A model generated the notes under the pieces. The model saw only the letters and a program-made list of their open reading frames with translations, made no database searches and had not been told where the DNA came from. DNA of 64,000 nucleotides from Mucilaginibacter sp. (GTDB lineage: Bacteria; Bacteroidota; Bacteroidia; Sphingobacteriales; Sphingobacteriaceae), in NCBI GenBank assembly GCA_028288025.1, contig JAQBOM010000012.1, positions 88,794 through 152,793 on the forward strand, given 5' to 3'. The translations under genes were made by a program, and so were the position numbers. Position 1 is the stretch's first letter. The number at the start of each line of letters is the position of its first letter. Positions 40,026 through 50,455 of the stretch are shown here, piece after piece.

Positions 40026-42917
40026 ATGCGTAAAGCAGCCCTATTATTTATCTGTATTTTTTTCATAGCTGTATGGAGCGCCCATGCTGCCGATATAAAA
40101 AGCATAGGCGTTCCGTATGTGCAAAATTACAATAAGGCACTATATCAATCGGGCAACCAAAACTGGTCGGTTACGCGGGATGAGCATGGCATTATGTATT
40201 TCGGCAACGCGGAGGGCTTATTGGCGTTCGATGGTAAATACTGGCAGCTTCACCGTATGCCTAATGGATTGATCGTACGCTCGGTGGCTGCTGATGGAAA
40301 AGGCAAGGTGTACGCAGGCGGTTTTGGTGAATTTGGCTATTGGGAAAATAACGCTAAAGGTTTTTTTAAATACAACTCCCTTATACATCTGGTACCCAAG
40401 GGCAGCCTTCCGAACGAGGAGATCTGGAAAATTTATGTAGATGGCGACAGGGTTATATTTCAGTCCTTTGGCTCCATATTTATTTATTCAAAGGGCAAAA
40501 TAAGTATCGTAAGTGCGCATAACCCGTTCCTGTTCTTATTCAAAACCGGCAGCCGTTACTTTGTGGAGCAGGTAAACGCCGGACTGTTTGAGCTTAACAA
40601 CAACCATTTAGATTATATAGCAGGAAGCAATGTACTTGGCAACAGTGGTGTATTGTCCATATTGCCATTTCATCATGATCAATACCTGATCGGTACAGCT
40701 AAAAATGGTTTGTTTTTATATGATGGAAAGCAAATACACCCATGGAGCAATGAGGCAAATGATTTTTTAAAAACTTACCAGCTTAATAACGGCGCGGTAA
40801 TTCCCGGCAAATATTTCGCTTACGGTACCATACTCAACGGCATCGTAATCATTGACACAACCGGCCATGTGGTGCAGCATATCAATAAATCAAGCGGCTT
40901 ACAAAATAATACGGTATTAAGTTTATATACCGACCCGGAGCAGAACCTGTGGGCGGGCCTGGATAACGGCATCGACCGTATTGAAGTAAATTCACCCTTG
41001 TATTTTTATTTTGATAAGACAGGAAGGTTCGGAACGGTTTATTCGAGCATTATTTTCAACAACAAAATATACCTGGGCACAAACCAGGGTTTGTTTTACA
41101 GCGATTGGCTGCCCGGCGGAAACAATAGGCTGCTGCAATCATTTGATTTTAAGCTGATACCCGGCTCACAGGGCCAGGTTTGGGACCTGTCGCTGCTGGA
41201 TGGCCGTTTGCTTTGCGGCCATAACGACGGAACCTACCAGGTAAATGGCAGCACTATTACTAAAATATCTACCGTTAACGGCGGGTGGACCATAAAAAAG
41301 CTGAATGCCAATCAACTGATTCAGGGCACCTATACCGGTTTGGTGATATATAGAAAGGATAAAGCCGGCAATTGGGTATTTGATCACAAGATAGCGGATT
41401 TTCGTGAACCTTCGCGATATGTGGAACAGGACAGCAAGGGGCAGATATGGGTGGGGCATGCTTATAAGGGGATTTATAAGATCACGCTCAGCGCGGATCT
41501 CAAAAAAGCAGTGGCTGTAAAATATTATGATAAACGTTTTGGCTTGCCCGATAGTTATAATGTAAATGTGTTTAGCCTTGATAACCGCATCGTTTTTTCT
41601 TCAGACTCAGGGTTTTGTGTGTATGATGATATCACCGACAGGTTTTACAAATACCAGCAGTTAAACAAAAAACTGGGCACCTTCGCTTCCTCCAATAAGA
41701 TCATAGCGGCCATTGGCAAAAAATATTGGTTTATTAATCATGGCCGTGTGGCAATTGCTGATTTGGCTGTACCCGGCAAATTGACCATTGATTCAAACCG
41801 TTTTAATATGCTCAATGGCCAGATGGTGCAGCATTACGAAAATATAAACCTGATTAATAATTCGATTTACCTGATCAGTGTTGATGACGGTTTTGTTATC
41901 CTCAATGATGATGACGCACTGATGCCGGGCAGAACAAAACTACCGGAAGTATTGATCAGGAGAGTCGAGAATATAACCGATAAAGTCACCCTTATCAGTG
42001 ATAATAGTAATAACCTGGATAATATCGAGATTCCGTATACGCAGAACAACATCCGGATAGCCTATTCATTGCCTTACTACAGGCAGGCAAGGGTTAGGTT
42101 TCAATATTACCTCGACGGCTATTCGCGGCAGTGGTCTGACTGGACGCCGCAAAGCCAGAAAGAATTTACGAATCTCGGGCAGGGGACCTATAAATTTAAT
42201 GTCAGGGCCCAGATAAACGACGAAAATATATCCCCCGTAACCGTTTTTACGTTTACCATTCTTCCGCCATGGTACTTGTCTAAACTGGTGATGTTTTTTT
42301 ACGTGTTGCTTGTTGTTTTGGTCTTTTACATCATCCGGTACTATTATCATTTAAAACTGCAGCGGCATCAGCACTTTATTCACGACAAACTCGACCGCGA
42401 AAAAGAGGAATTTTTAAAGCAGGAAGCTATCGCCAACGAACAGCAAATTATCAAGATCAAAAACGAACAGCTGCAGGCCGACCTGGCAAGCAAAAGCCGC
42501 GAACTGGCAAATTCGGCAATGAACATCGTGTACAAAAACGAGCTGTTACAAAAAATAAGTGATGAAATTTCGCACCTTAAAGATAGTTCAGGCAAACCAT
42601 TATCAGACGAGCAGCTGCGCCGTATACAAAAAGTCATCGATGAGGGGATGAGTGACGAGCGCGACTGGAATATTTTCGAAAGCAGCTTTAATGAGGCGCA
42701 CGAGAATTTCTTTAAAAAACTCAAATCGGGCCACCCGGACCTGGTGCCCAACGACCTGAAGCTTTGTGCCTATCTGCGTATGAATATGAGCAGCAAGGAA
42801 ATGGCATCTCTTCTGAATATTTCCTTACGTGGAGTTGAAATAAGGCGCTACCGGCTCCGTAAAAAGCTCAACCTGGAGCACGATAAAAATCTGGTGGAGT
42901 TTCTCATCGAGTTATAA
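40026..42917 (+). CDS. Membrane-anchored propeller/triple-tyrosine regulator with LuxR-type HTH
   Basis: This encodes a 963-residue regulator. Signal peptide residues 1-21; Reg_prop-like beta-propeller repeats (such as QNLWAGLDNGIDRI and DSKGQIWVGHAYKGIYK) for about 640 residues in the periplasm; a triple-tyrosine (Y_Y_Y) domain around YYLDGYSRQWSDW; one membrane segment (MFFYVLLVVLVFYIIRYYY); a coiled coil with no histidine-kinase domain; and a C-terminal LuxR-like helix-turn-helix (SSKEMASLLNISLRGVEIRRYRLRKKL). It probably senses a periplasmic sugar directly and controls the adjacent susC operon. ATG 40026 is chosen over GTG 40011, which lies in a repeat. Confidence 0.88.
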   Translation: MRKAALLFICIFFIAVWSAHAADIKSIGVPYVQNYNKALYQSGNQNWSVTRDEHGIMYFGNAEGLLAFDGKYWQLHRMPNGLIVRSVAADGKGKVYAGGFGEFGYWENNAKGFFKYNSLIHLVPKGSLPNEEIWKIYVDGDRVIFQSFGSIFIYSKGKISIVSAHNPFLFLFKTGSRYFVEQVNAGLFELNNNHLDYIAGSNVLGNSGVLSILPFHHDQYLIGTAKNGLFLYDGKQIHPWSNEANDFLKTYQLNNGAVIPGKYFAYGTILNGIVIIDTTGHVVQHINKSSGLQNNTVLSLYTDPEQNLWAGLDNGIDRIEVNSPLYFYFDKTGRFGTVYSSIIFNNKIYLGTNQGLFYSDWLPGGNNRLLQSFDFKLIPGSQGQVWDLSLLDGRLLCGHNDGTYQVNGSTITKISTVNGGWTIKKLNANQLIQGTYTGLVIYRKDKAGNWVFDHKIADFREPSRYVEQDSKGQIWVGHAYKGIYKITLSADLKKAVAVKYYDKRFGLPDSYNVNVFSLDNRIVFSSDSGFCVYDDITDRFYKYQQLNKKLGTFASSNKIIAAIGKKYWFINHGRVAIADLAVPGKLTIDSNRFNMLNGQMVQHYENINLINNSIYLISVDDGFVILNDDDALMPGRTKLPEVLIRRVENITDKVTLISDNSNNLDNIEIPYTQNNIRIAYSLPYYRQARVRFQYYLDGYSRQWSDWTPQSQKEFTNLGQGTYKFNVRAQINDENISPVTVFTFTILPPWYLSKLVMFFYVLLVVLVFYIIRYYYHLKLQRHQHFIHDKLDREKEEFLKQEAIANEQQIIKIKNEQLQADLASKSRELANSAMNIVYKNELLQKISDEISHLKDSSGKPLSDEQLRRIQKVIDEGMSDERDWNIFESSFNEAHENFFKKLKSGHPDLVPNDLKLCAYLRMNMSSKEMASLLNISLRGVEIRRYRLRKKLNLEHDKNLVEFLIEL

Positions 42918-42920
42918 TAC

Positions 42921-43099
42921 TACATCATTACCTCTCACATCCAATTTTTGAAGTAGTAGTTAACAGTTTATCAATGTAGTATGTATAGCGTACACTATCT
43001 TGATGTAATAAGTTGAAAATCAAAAATTTACAAAAAAAAAGAAAACAACTTGAGAAAGTGTTTGTTTGGTGATGTAATAATGTAGAGTGACTTAATTTG
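42921..43099 (+). promoter_or_regulatory. Candidate PUL operator/promoter region
   Basis: Four near-identical decamers lie between the regulator and susC: TGATGTAGTA on the minus strand (42930-42921 region, plus strand TACTACATCA) and CAATGTAGTA (42972-42981), TGATGTAATA (43001-43010) and TGATGTAATA (43070-43079) on the plus strand. The last sits between a TTTG (43065-43068) and a near -7 box TTAATTTG (43092-43099). This fits regulator-binding sites, but it is inference. Confidence 0.5.
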
Positions 43100-43183
43100 T
43101 TAAAATTGCATTATCTCCGCAATTTCGACCTAAGAAAAACCAATTTTTTTTAATCCTACTTTCTAAATTTTTATTTAACCACT

Positions 43184-46100
43184 ATGAAGAGAATTTTTAC
43201 GATCTCCGGGTTAGTACTATTCTGTTTCTTTTTTATCAACGCAGCTTTTGCACAAAACACTACTGTAAAAGGCCGCGTTACTGATGCTACTACCGGTGAG
43301 ACCCTTATAGGTGTCAGCGTATCAGTAAAAGGAACAACACAAGGTACACAAACCGATGTAAATGGCGGCTACTCAATTGCTGCGCCATCTACAGCTACAT
43401 TAACATTCACGTATATTGGGTATGCCGCCCAGGATGTTGCAGTAGGCGGCAGGAATAACATTGATGTTAAACTGCAGGCCAAGGCCAGCGAATTACAACA
43501 GGTTGTTGTTATTGGTTACGGCACGCAACGAAAAATTGACAATACAGGCTCTGTTGGTTCGGTTAAAGGTGCTGAAATTGCTAAACAAGCTTCAACCAAC
43601 CCATTAAGCGCATTGCAGGGTAAGGTTGCCGGCGTAAATATTATCAACAGCGGTTCGCCTGGCTCTTCGCCTCAGGTAAGCATACGCGGTTTAGGTACTG
43701 TTTACGGTAACGTTAGCCCTTTATTTGTTGTTGACGGGGTTTGGTACAGCGATGTCAGTTTCTTAAATAATAATGATATTGAAAACATCACCATCTTAAA
43801 AGATGCATCAAGTACAGCTATTTACGGCATACGTGCTGCTAATGGTGTTGTTTTAATCACAACTAAGCACGGGGCAAAAGGCAAACCGGTTATTAATTAT
43901 AACGGATACGCCGGCTGGCAATCAGTTACCAACCAGGTAAAAATGGCCAACGCTACCCAATATGCCACAGCTATTAACGAGTTGTATGCCGAGAATAATA
44001 TTACTCCGCCGCTATTCAGCAACCCCGCCAGTTATGGTACAGGTACCGATTGGTACGGACAAATATTACAAAACGGTTTTGTAACCAACCACCAGTTATC
44101 AATAAGCGGCGGTACGGATAAATACACCTATAATTATTCCGGCGGTTACTTAGACCAGGATGGTATAGTTAAAACCAATAATTACAAGCGGTATACTGTT
44201 CACTTATCCAATGATTTTACACCAGTAAAAATCTTAAAAATCGGATTTAACGCGAACGGGTTGTTTAGCAATTCGAGGGATATAAACGGGGGCATATTTC
44301 ACCAGATGTTTGGTGCTGCTCCAACCTTGCCGGTGCATTATAACACTGGTGCCTATGGCGACCCAGCGGATTATCATACCGGCGATGGCAATAATTACAA
44401 CCCGCAGGCAACCATGGATTTTTTCAATCAAAAATCATTAAACCACAGGTTAACAGGCGATGTACATGCTGAACTGGCCATTTTAAAAAATCTGAAATTC
44501 AGAACAAGTTTTGGCGGCGATCTGGGACAAGCCGAGTTTAGGAATTTTACACCTATTTATACAGCTACACTTGCTCAAAAAAGCGCCGTTACCAATTTGG
44601 ATGTAAATCACACCGAAACCCGTAACTGGATATGGGAAAACACCTTAACTTATGATTACCAGATAAAAGACCATAAATTAACCGCATTGGCAGGATACAG
44701 CGCACAAAATAATCGCACCACCGAAATGGATGCCCACGCGCAGGGCGTGCCTGATGCCACCAGCGGCAACCTGCATACATCGTTCCCTGGTTCGGTAACG
44801 CCAACTTATTTTCCTGATCCGGGATTACAGTTACATACCCGCGCGCTGTCACAATTTGCGCGTGTTAATTACTCTTTCCAGGATAAATACTTGTTAAACG
44901 CTTCTATTCGTCATGATGGTGCCTCACAGTTTTATGGGAATAATACTACTTACGGTTATTTCCCTTCGGTAGGTGCAGGTTGGGTAATCACCAACGAGCA
45001 ATTTATGAAAGGACAGCACCTGTTCGATAATTTGAAATTGCGCGGAAGCTGGGGTAAGGTAGGTAACTCGGTTGTACCGCTAAATCCTTCAGTGCAAACC
45101 GTAGCTGCCGACCCGTACCTGACAGCGATTTTCGGAAACCCGCAACAACCTTACCAGGGAGCGAGTATCAATTCAGTAGTTCCTCCTTTTATCGTTTGGG
45201 AAAAGGCTGTTTCATCTGATTTTGGTATTGAAGCTGCCTTTTTAGGAAGCAGGTTATCAATTGAAGCAGATTACTACAACAGGACAACACAGGACGCTAT
45301 ATTTGCTATTCCAATTTTGGCATCTGTAGGTACAAACAGCGGCTCGATCATAGGAAACCAGGCTACAATCGGCAACAAAGGATTCGAATTTTTACTGACC
45401 TGGAAAGACCGCGCTTCAAAAGATTTTTCTTATTCAATCAGCGCTAACCTTGGTGTCAACAATAATAAGGTGCTTTCGGTAATTACCGGTCAAAATCCAA
45501 TTTATTCGGGAGGAAACGGAATTGCCAATGGTCAGCTGGCTACACGTACAGTGGTAGGCGAGCCGATCGGCGAGTTTTATGGGTATAAAGTGATTGGTAT
45601 TTTCCAGACAGCCGCCGAAGTTGCTGCTTCCAATCAAAAGACTGCCCTGCCGGGTGATTTTATTTACCAGGATACGAATGGTGATGGTACAATCAGCACT
45701 AAGGACCGTGTTGTTTTAGGAAACCCTAATCCAAAAATTGGTTACGGTTTCAATATCGCCGCCACCTATAAAAACTTCGATCTTGCTTTGGATTTCCAGG
45801 GCGTGGCTGACGTGAGTGTTTACAATGCCAATATAGCATACCGCTTTGGTAATGAGAACTTCACACAGGATTTTTATACCCACCGCTGGCACGGGGCAGG
45901 TACCTCAAATACCTATCCGTCAGTAAACGTAGGTTCAAACGCCAATGCAGCGCCAAATTCGTTTTATGTTGAAAGCGGCGCTTATTTCCGGATGAGGAAC
46001 GCCCAGTTAGGTTATACCTTACCTGGCAACACGTTAAATAGTTTGGGCGTACATAAAATAAGATTGTATGCCAATGCTCAGAATGCCATCAACATATTCG

Positions 46101-46213
46101 GCTATAAAGGATTTACTCCTGAAGTTGGCGGAGGAGTTGGTAATATGGGGATAGATGCAAACGTGTATCCGCTGTATGCTACCTATAATTTTGGTGTTAA
46201 CGTTACTTTTTAA
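43184..46213 (+). CDS. SusC/RagA-family TonB-dependent receptor
   Basis: This encodes a 1009-residue outer-membrane receptor. Signal peptide to AFAQ; a CarboxypepD_reg-like domain (TTVKGRVTDATTGETLIGVSV); the plug domain with VVVIGYGTQRK and FVVDGVWYSD; and a beta-barrel to the C-terminus. It forms the transport half of a Sus pair with the SusD protein starting 11 bp downstream and imports oligosaccharides using TonB energy. Its place upstream of GH144 genes suggests beta-1,2-glucan oligosaccharides. The leader (about 270 bp upstream) carries four repeated 10-bp motifs. Confidence 0.95.
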   Translation: MKRIFTISGLVLFCFFFINAAFAQNTTVKGRVTDATTGETLIGVSVSVKGTTQGTQTDVNGGYSIAAPSTATLTFTYIGYAAQDVAVGGRNNIDVKLQAKASELQQVVVIGYGTQRKIDNTGSVGSVKGAEIAKQASTNPLSALQGKVAGVNIINSGSPGSSPQVSIRGLGTVYGNVSPLFVVDGVWYSDVSFLNNNDIENITILKDASSTAIYGIRAANGVVLITTKHGAKGKPVINYNGYAGWQSVTNQVKMANATQYATAINELYAENNITPPLFSNPASYGTGTDWYGQILQNGFVTNHQLSISGGTDKYTYNYSGGYLDQDGIVKTNNYKRYTVHLSNDFTPVKILKIGFNANGLFSNSRDINGGIFHQMFGAAPTLPVHYNTGAYGDPADYHTGDGNNYNPQATMDFFNQKSLNHRLTGDVHAELAILKNLKFRTSFGGDLGQAEFRNFTPIYTATLAQKSAVTNLDVNHTETRNWIWENTLTYDYQIKDHKLTALAGYSAQNNRTTEMDAHAQGVPDATSGNLHTSFPGSVTPTYFPDPGLQLHTRALSQFARVNYSFQDKYLLNASIRHDGASQFYGNNTTYGYFPSVGAGWVITNEQFMKGQHLFDNLKLRGSWGKVGNSVVPLNPSVQTVAADPYLTAIFGNPQQPYQGASINSVVPPFIVWEKAVSSDFGIEAAFLGSRLSIEADYYNRTTQDAIFAIPILASVGTNSGSIIGNQATIGNKGFEFLLTWKDRASKDFSYSISANLGVNNNKVLSVITGQNPIYSGGNGIANGQLATRTVVGEPIGEFYGYKVIGIFQTAAEVAASNQKTALPGDFIYQDTNGDGTISTKDRVVLGNPNPKIGYGFNIAATYKNFDLALDFQGVADVSVYNANIAYRFGNENFTQDFYTHRWHGAGTSNTYPSVNVGSNANAAPNSFYVESGAYFRMRNAQLGYTLPGNTLNSLGVHKIRLYANAQNAINIFGYKGFTPEVGGGVGNMGIDANVYPLYATYNFGVNVTF

Positions 46214-46223
46214 TTGAATAAAG

Positions 46224-47705
46224 ATGAAGAACAGAAAAAAAATATTGCAGAAGGCAGTCGGACTAAGCTTTCTTGCGTGTATTATAGTATTCCAGGGTTG
46301 CAATAAAAGTTACTTAAATGTAAATCCGGCCGGCAACAAAGCCGCCACGCAATTTTGGCAAACATCTGCGGATGCTACATCAGCAGTTAGCGCGATGTAC
46401 GCAAACCTGCACGAATGGACAAATATCGCTTTCGCACCCATTGCTGTTGAAAGTATGGGGTCGGATGATGTAGATAAAGGTAGTACCCCTACAGATGCCA
46501 GCTTTATGAACGACTTTCATAATTTTTCGGCTAATTCGGGTGAAGGGCAGATATCTGACTTTTGGGGTGGTGAGTATAAAACCATCAATTTTGCAAACCA
46601 AATTTTAGATAACGTGCCGGCAATCAATATGGACGCCGCTTTAAAAGCAAGATACCTGGCTGAAGCCAAGTTTATACGTGCATATGCGTATTTCAGATTG
46701 GTTCGTGCTTTCGGTGGAGTTCCACTGCGGTTGCATGTACCAAAGAGCGCGAGCGAGTATAATATTCCGCGTTCATCAGCTGCACAGGTTTGGGCTGCGA
46801 TAGAAACCGATTTGACCGACGCCGCGGCTGTGCTACCGCAAACTTACGGTTCGGCTGATGTTGGCCATGTAACAAAGGGAGCTGCATTGACGCTGCATGC
46901 AAAAGTATCAATGTATCAGCAAAAGTGGAGCGCCGTGTTGACTTACACCAACCAGGTAATGCAGTTGGGGTACTCGTTGTTTGCTAATTACGAACAGATG
47001 TTCCGTACTAACAATAAAAACAATTCCGAATCAATATTCGAAATTCAGAATATGCTGATCCCCAACAATCCTGCTGCTTCAAACTCACAATATTCGCAGG
47101 TGCAGGGTGTACGCGGCGTAACCGGCGGCGGCTGGGGCTTTAATGTGCCTAGCGCTGATCTGGCTGCTGCTTACGAGCCTGGCGACCCGCGCAGGGATGC
47201 TACGATTATATTCAGGGGCGAAACAACTCCAGAAGGCGATGCAATAGCTGCCTCAGGTGATAACCCGATGTATAATCAAAAATCATACGTACCGTTTAGC
47301 CTGTATGTATCAGGCTTTAACGAAGGTGCGCAGCAGGATAAGATCGTTCTGCGTTATGCCGACGTGCTATTGATGAATGCCGAAGCCAATAACGAATTGG
47401 GTAATGCTGCCGCTGCGCTGGTTCCGTTGGAGATGGTAAGGGCGCGTGCCCGGGCAGGTAATGCCGCTATTTTGCCACCGGTAGTTACCACTGATAAAAC
47501 TGCTTTACGTGCCGCAATTTATAGTGAAAGAAGAGTAGAATTTGCGATGGAGTTTGACCGTTATTTTGACGTGATACGCCAGGGCAGGGGAGCAGCCGTA
47601 TTTGGTTCGCGCGGATGGAAGGCCGGCAAGAACGAGGTTTGGCCTATCCCTCAAAATGAGATTGACTTAAGTGCAGGGGTCTTAACGCAAAACCCTGGCT
47701 ATTAA
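46224..47705 (+). CDS. SusD/RagB-family glycan-binding lipoprotein
   Basis: This encodes a 493-residue lipoprotein lid for the SusC receptor. The lipobox is VFQGCNKS (Cys27); TPR-like SusD core segments include FIRAYAYFRLVRAFGGVPLR, LRYADVLLMNAEANNELG and YSERRVEFAMEFDRYFDVIRQG. The length is normal. It is in an operon with the SusC gene (11-bp gap) and the LamG gene (20-bp gap). The ligand is not readable; beta-glucan is suggested by neighbours. Confidence 0.95.
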   Translation: MKNRKKILQKAVGLSFLACIIVFQGCNKSYLNVNPAGNKAATQFWQTSADATSAVSAMYANLHEWTNIAFAPIAVESMGSDDVDKGSTPTDASFMNDFHNFSANSGEGQISDFWGGEYKTINFANQILDNVPAINMDAALKARYLAEAKFIRAYAYFRLVRAFGGVPLRLHVPKSASEYNIPRSSAAQVWAAIETDLTDAAAVLPQTYGSADVGHVTKGAALTLHAKVSMYQQKWSAVLTYTNQVMQLGYSLFANYEQMFRTNNKNNSESIFEIQNMLIPNNPAASNSQYSQVQGVRGVTGGGWGFNVPSADLAAAYEPGDPRRDATIIFRGETTPEGDAIAASGDNPMYNQKSYVPFSLYVSGFNEGAQQDKIVLRYADVLLMNAEANNELGNAAAALVPLEMVRARARAGNAAILPPVVTTDKTALRAAIYSERRVEFAMEFDRYFDVIRQGRGAAVFGSRGWKAGKNEVWPIPQNEIDLSAGVLTQNPGY

Positions 47706-47725
47706 TAAATTATTAAAGAAAAAAG

Positions 47726-48661
47726 ATGAAAACAATCAAAAATTTACTTTTAGCTTGCCTCGCAGGGGCAGCTATGGTTTTCACGGTTTCCTCGTGTCAA
47801 AAAAGCTTTGACTCAAAAACATACGCACCCTCAAAGCCATTGCCAACGTTTGGCGGTTATAACAGTTCAAAGCAAATTGAAACTAGTAGCTTGGTGGATT
47901 TTTTCCCATTTAACGGTTCAAATGCCGACAGCCTTAGTAATTTATCAGGTACTACAGCCGGAAATATAACCTTTGGTTCGGGTGTAAGCGGAAAAGCTTA
48001 CCAGGGGGCCGCAGGTTCTTACGTAGTGTTTAGTAACTCGGGACCCGGAAAAGACCTGCAAAGTTACACGTTGTCGTTTTGGATGAATAGCCCAAAAACA
48101 ACTGGTTTAGCAAGAGGTATATTCTCCTTTAACAACCCAACTGATTTTTGGGGCAGTCTGGATGTTTATCTGGATAACCCGCCTTCTTCAGACCCTAAGG
48201 GTGATACTTTAATATTTAAAGTTCATATGAACAATGCCAGCGGCGTTCCTTTTGCGGGTTATTTCCTTCAATCTAAGGTGCCAAATGCAATTAACACCTG
48301 GACACATATGGTAGTAACTTATAATGCTGCAACATCGGTGCTAAATATATACCAAAATGCTACTGCTATTGGCATTGCAGGAGTTGCGGGTACAAATGGC
48401 TTTGTTGTAGGGCCAACAATCCCCGGTTCAAACCCCGCAAACCTACCCGTAACGCCGTATGGGCCATTAAAATTTACAACTACAAAAGCTGTTTTAGGCA
48501 CATGGCAATTTCAAACTAATCCAAGCTTAACAACGTCGGCAACGGCTCAATCATGGGCTGAAAGTTATGCAGGACTATTAGATAATTTCAGAATTTATAA
48601 TAAGGCACTAACCTCAGCAGAAGTTTCAGCTTTATATAACCTGGAAAAATTAGGAAGATAA
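47726..48661 (+). CDS. LamG-like domain lipoprotein
   Basis: This encodes a 311-residue lipoprotein (signal ending FTVSSCQKS). A concanavalin-like LamG/jellyroll domain occupies most of the protein: DFFPFNGSNADSLS, SYTLSFWMNSP, WTHMVVTYNAATSVLNIYQN and LLDNFRIYNKALTSAEVSALY. Its place directly after SusD and its surface-lipoprotein signal suggest a surface glycan-binding protein of the locus. No catalytic motif. Ligand unknown. Confidence 0.9.
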   Translation: MKTIKNLLLACLAGAAMVFTVSSCQKSFDSKTYAPSKPLPTFGGYNSSKQIETSSLVDFFPFNGSNADSLSNLSGTTAGNITFGSGVSGKAYQGAAGSYVVFSNSGPGKDLQSYTLSFWMNSPKTTGLARGIFSFNNPTDFWGSLDVYLDNPPSSDPKGDTLIFKVHMNNASGVPFAGYFLQSKVPNAINTWTHMVVTYNAATSVLNIYQNATAIGIAGVAGTNGFVVGPTIPGSNPANLPVTPYGPLKFTTTKAVLGTWQFQTNPSLTTSATAQSWAESYAGLLDNFRIYNKALTSAEVSALYNLEKLGR

Positions 48662-48774
48662 ACATTTGATTTGATTTGGTTGTGAGGTTGTCTGCCCGTC
48701 CCGTCATTAGGCGGACGGGCCAGTCAGCCTCTTTTTCTGAACTAGTTATAATATATAAAGTGATATTGCGGGGA

Positions 48775-50439
48775 ATGAGAAGTTTACATGTCTGGACGGT
48801 TTTAATAATGCTTTTTGTGGCTTATGGCTGCAGTAAGAGTAATAATCCACCTGCCCCTGTTGTGCCGGGACCCACTTCGTTTGCTTTTAATTCCTTAAAG
48901 GTAAACGACGCTTACAATGGATTTAATTATACAGGGGTAAACTTTAGCCCGGTAATAAAACTCTCTTTTTCCGCGGTGATCGATCATAAATCTATCAGCA
49001 ATAGCATAACGTTTAAAAGCAAGGCAGGGGTCGTTGTGGCTTATAATACAACCTGGCTCAATCACGATAGTACCGTTGTGATCACACCCTCCACATTACA
49101 GCCAATCACCCAATACACGGTAAATGTTTCAACCGATTTAAAATCAGCAGCTGGTGGAAGTTTACAATCCGCTTTAACGGTGCAACTAACAACCGCTATC
49201 GATACCACCAACAAATTCCCGGTAATAACCGATAACCAGCTGCTCGACCTGGTTGAACAGCAAACGCTTAAATATTTTTACGATTTTGGCCACCCGGTTA
49301 GTGGTTTGGCTCGTGAGCGAAATACTTCCGGCGAAGTAGTGACAACCGGCGGTTCTGGATTCGGCATTATGGCCATTGTTGCAGGGACTAACCGGCAATT
49401 TATCACCAGGGCGCAAGGCTTGGCACGACTACAACAGATCGTTGCATTTTTAAAAAATAACGCCCAAACATTTCATGGTGCTTTCCCGCACTGGATGAAT
49501 GGCACCACCGGGGCAGTTGTCCCCTTCAGCGCACAAGATGACGGCGCGGACCTTGTTGAAACCTCGTTTTTAATGGAAGGATTATTGACGGCACGTCAGT
49601 ATTTCAATGGTTCAGCAGCCGCTGAAACGCAATTGCGAACAGACATAAACACCCTTTGGAACAATGTAGACTGGAGCTGGTTCCAGAATGGCCAGAATAC
49701 ACTTTTCTGGCATTGGAGCCCGAATTACGCATGGTCAACCAATATGCAGGTGAATGGCTGGGACGAAGCGTTGATCACTTATGTTTTAGGTGCATCGTCG
49801 ACAACACATCCTATAACAAAGGCTGCATACGATAACGGTTGGGCGGGTAACGGAAGCATGAAGAATGGCAGTACCTATTACGGCGTTCAATTGCCCTTAG
49901 GCCCCGCGAGGGGCGGGCCGCTGTTTTTTGCGCATTATTCGTTCATGGGCATTAACCCGAACAATTTATCAGATGCCTATGCAAGTTATGATGTGCAGAA
50001 CAAGGCGCATGCCCTGATCAACTACAATTATTGCGTTGCAAATCCTAACAGTTATTATGGATACAGTGCCAATTGCTGGGGGCTTACAGCAAGCGATATT
50101 GAAAATGGCTATACCGCAAGTTCGCCTACAAATGATGTTGGTGTGATTGCACCTACAGCTGCCATCGCATCGTTACCCTACACGCCAACGCAATCTATGC
50201 AAGCGTTAAGATTTTTTTATTATAAGCTGGGTGACAAAATGTGGGGGCAGTATGGCTTTTACGATGCCTTTAATTTAAGCAGCACCTGGTTTGCCACCTC
50301 GTACCTGGCGATAGACCAGGGGCCCATCATTGTAATGACCGAAAACTATCGTAGCGGATTACTCTGGAATTTATTTATGAGTTGCCCTGAAGTAAAAACC
50401 GGAATGAAAAACCTGGGCTTTCAAAGTCCGAATTTATAA
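48775..50439 (+). CDS. GH144-type glycoside hydrolase with Ig-like domain
   Basis: This encodes a 554-residue lipoprotein (lipobox VAYGCSKS) with an N-terminal Ig-like (Big_5) domain (about residues 40-140) and a C-terminal alpha/alpha-barrel of the glycoamylase/GH144 type. Diagnostic segments are TLKYFYDFGHPVSGLARERN, TGGSGFGIMAIVAG, AFPHWMNGTTG, DDGADLVETSFLMEGLL, NCWGLTASD and AIDQGPIIVMTENYRSGLLWNL. GH144 founders are endo-beta-1,2-glucanases; that is the predicted activity. The start at 48775 is preferred because upstream codons give no signal peptide. Tandem paralogue follows. Confidence 0.9.
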   Translation: MRSLHVWTVLIMLFVAYGCSKSNNPPAPVVPGPTSFAFNSLKVNDAYNGFNYTGVNFSPVIKLSFSAVIDHKSISNSITFKSKAGVVVAYNTTWLNHDSTVVITPSTLQPITQYTVNVSTDLKSAAGGSLQSALTVQLTTAIDTTNKFPVITDNQLLDLVEQQTLKYFYDFGHPVSGLARERNTSGEVVTTGGSGFGIMAIVAGTNRQFITRAQGLARLQQIVAFLKNNAQTFHGAFPHWMNGTTGAVVPFSAQDDGADLVETSFLMEGLLTARQYFNGSAAAETQLRTDINTLWNNVDWSWFQNGQNTLFWHWSPNYAWSTNMQVNGWDEALITYVLGASSTTHPITKAAYDNGWAGNGSMKNGSTYYGVQLPLGPARGGPLFFAHYSFMGINPNNLSDAYASYDVQNKAHALINYNYCVANPNSYYGYSANCWGLTASDIENGYTASSPTNDVGVIAPTAAIASLPYTPTQSMQALRFFYYKLGDKMWGQYGFYDAFNLSSTWFATSYLAIDQGPIIVMTENYRSGLLWNLFMSCPEVKTGMKNLGFQSPNL

Positions 50440-50455
50440 AACCGTCTCTCCTCAA

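Noticed and set aside
40011..42917. GTG start at 40011 for the propeller regulator
   Set aside because: It lies in the trhO palindrome; ATG at 40026 gives a clean signal peptide.
48676..48774. Upstream start for the first GH144 gene
   Set aside because: The extra 33 residues lack signal-peptide character, and the lipoprotein signal begins at 48775.
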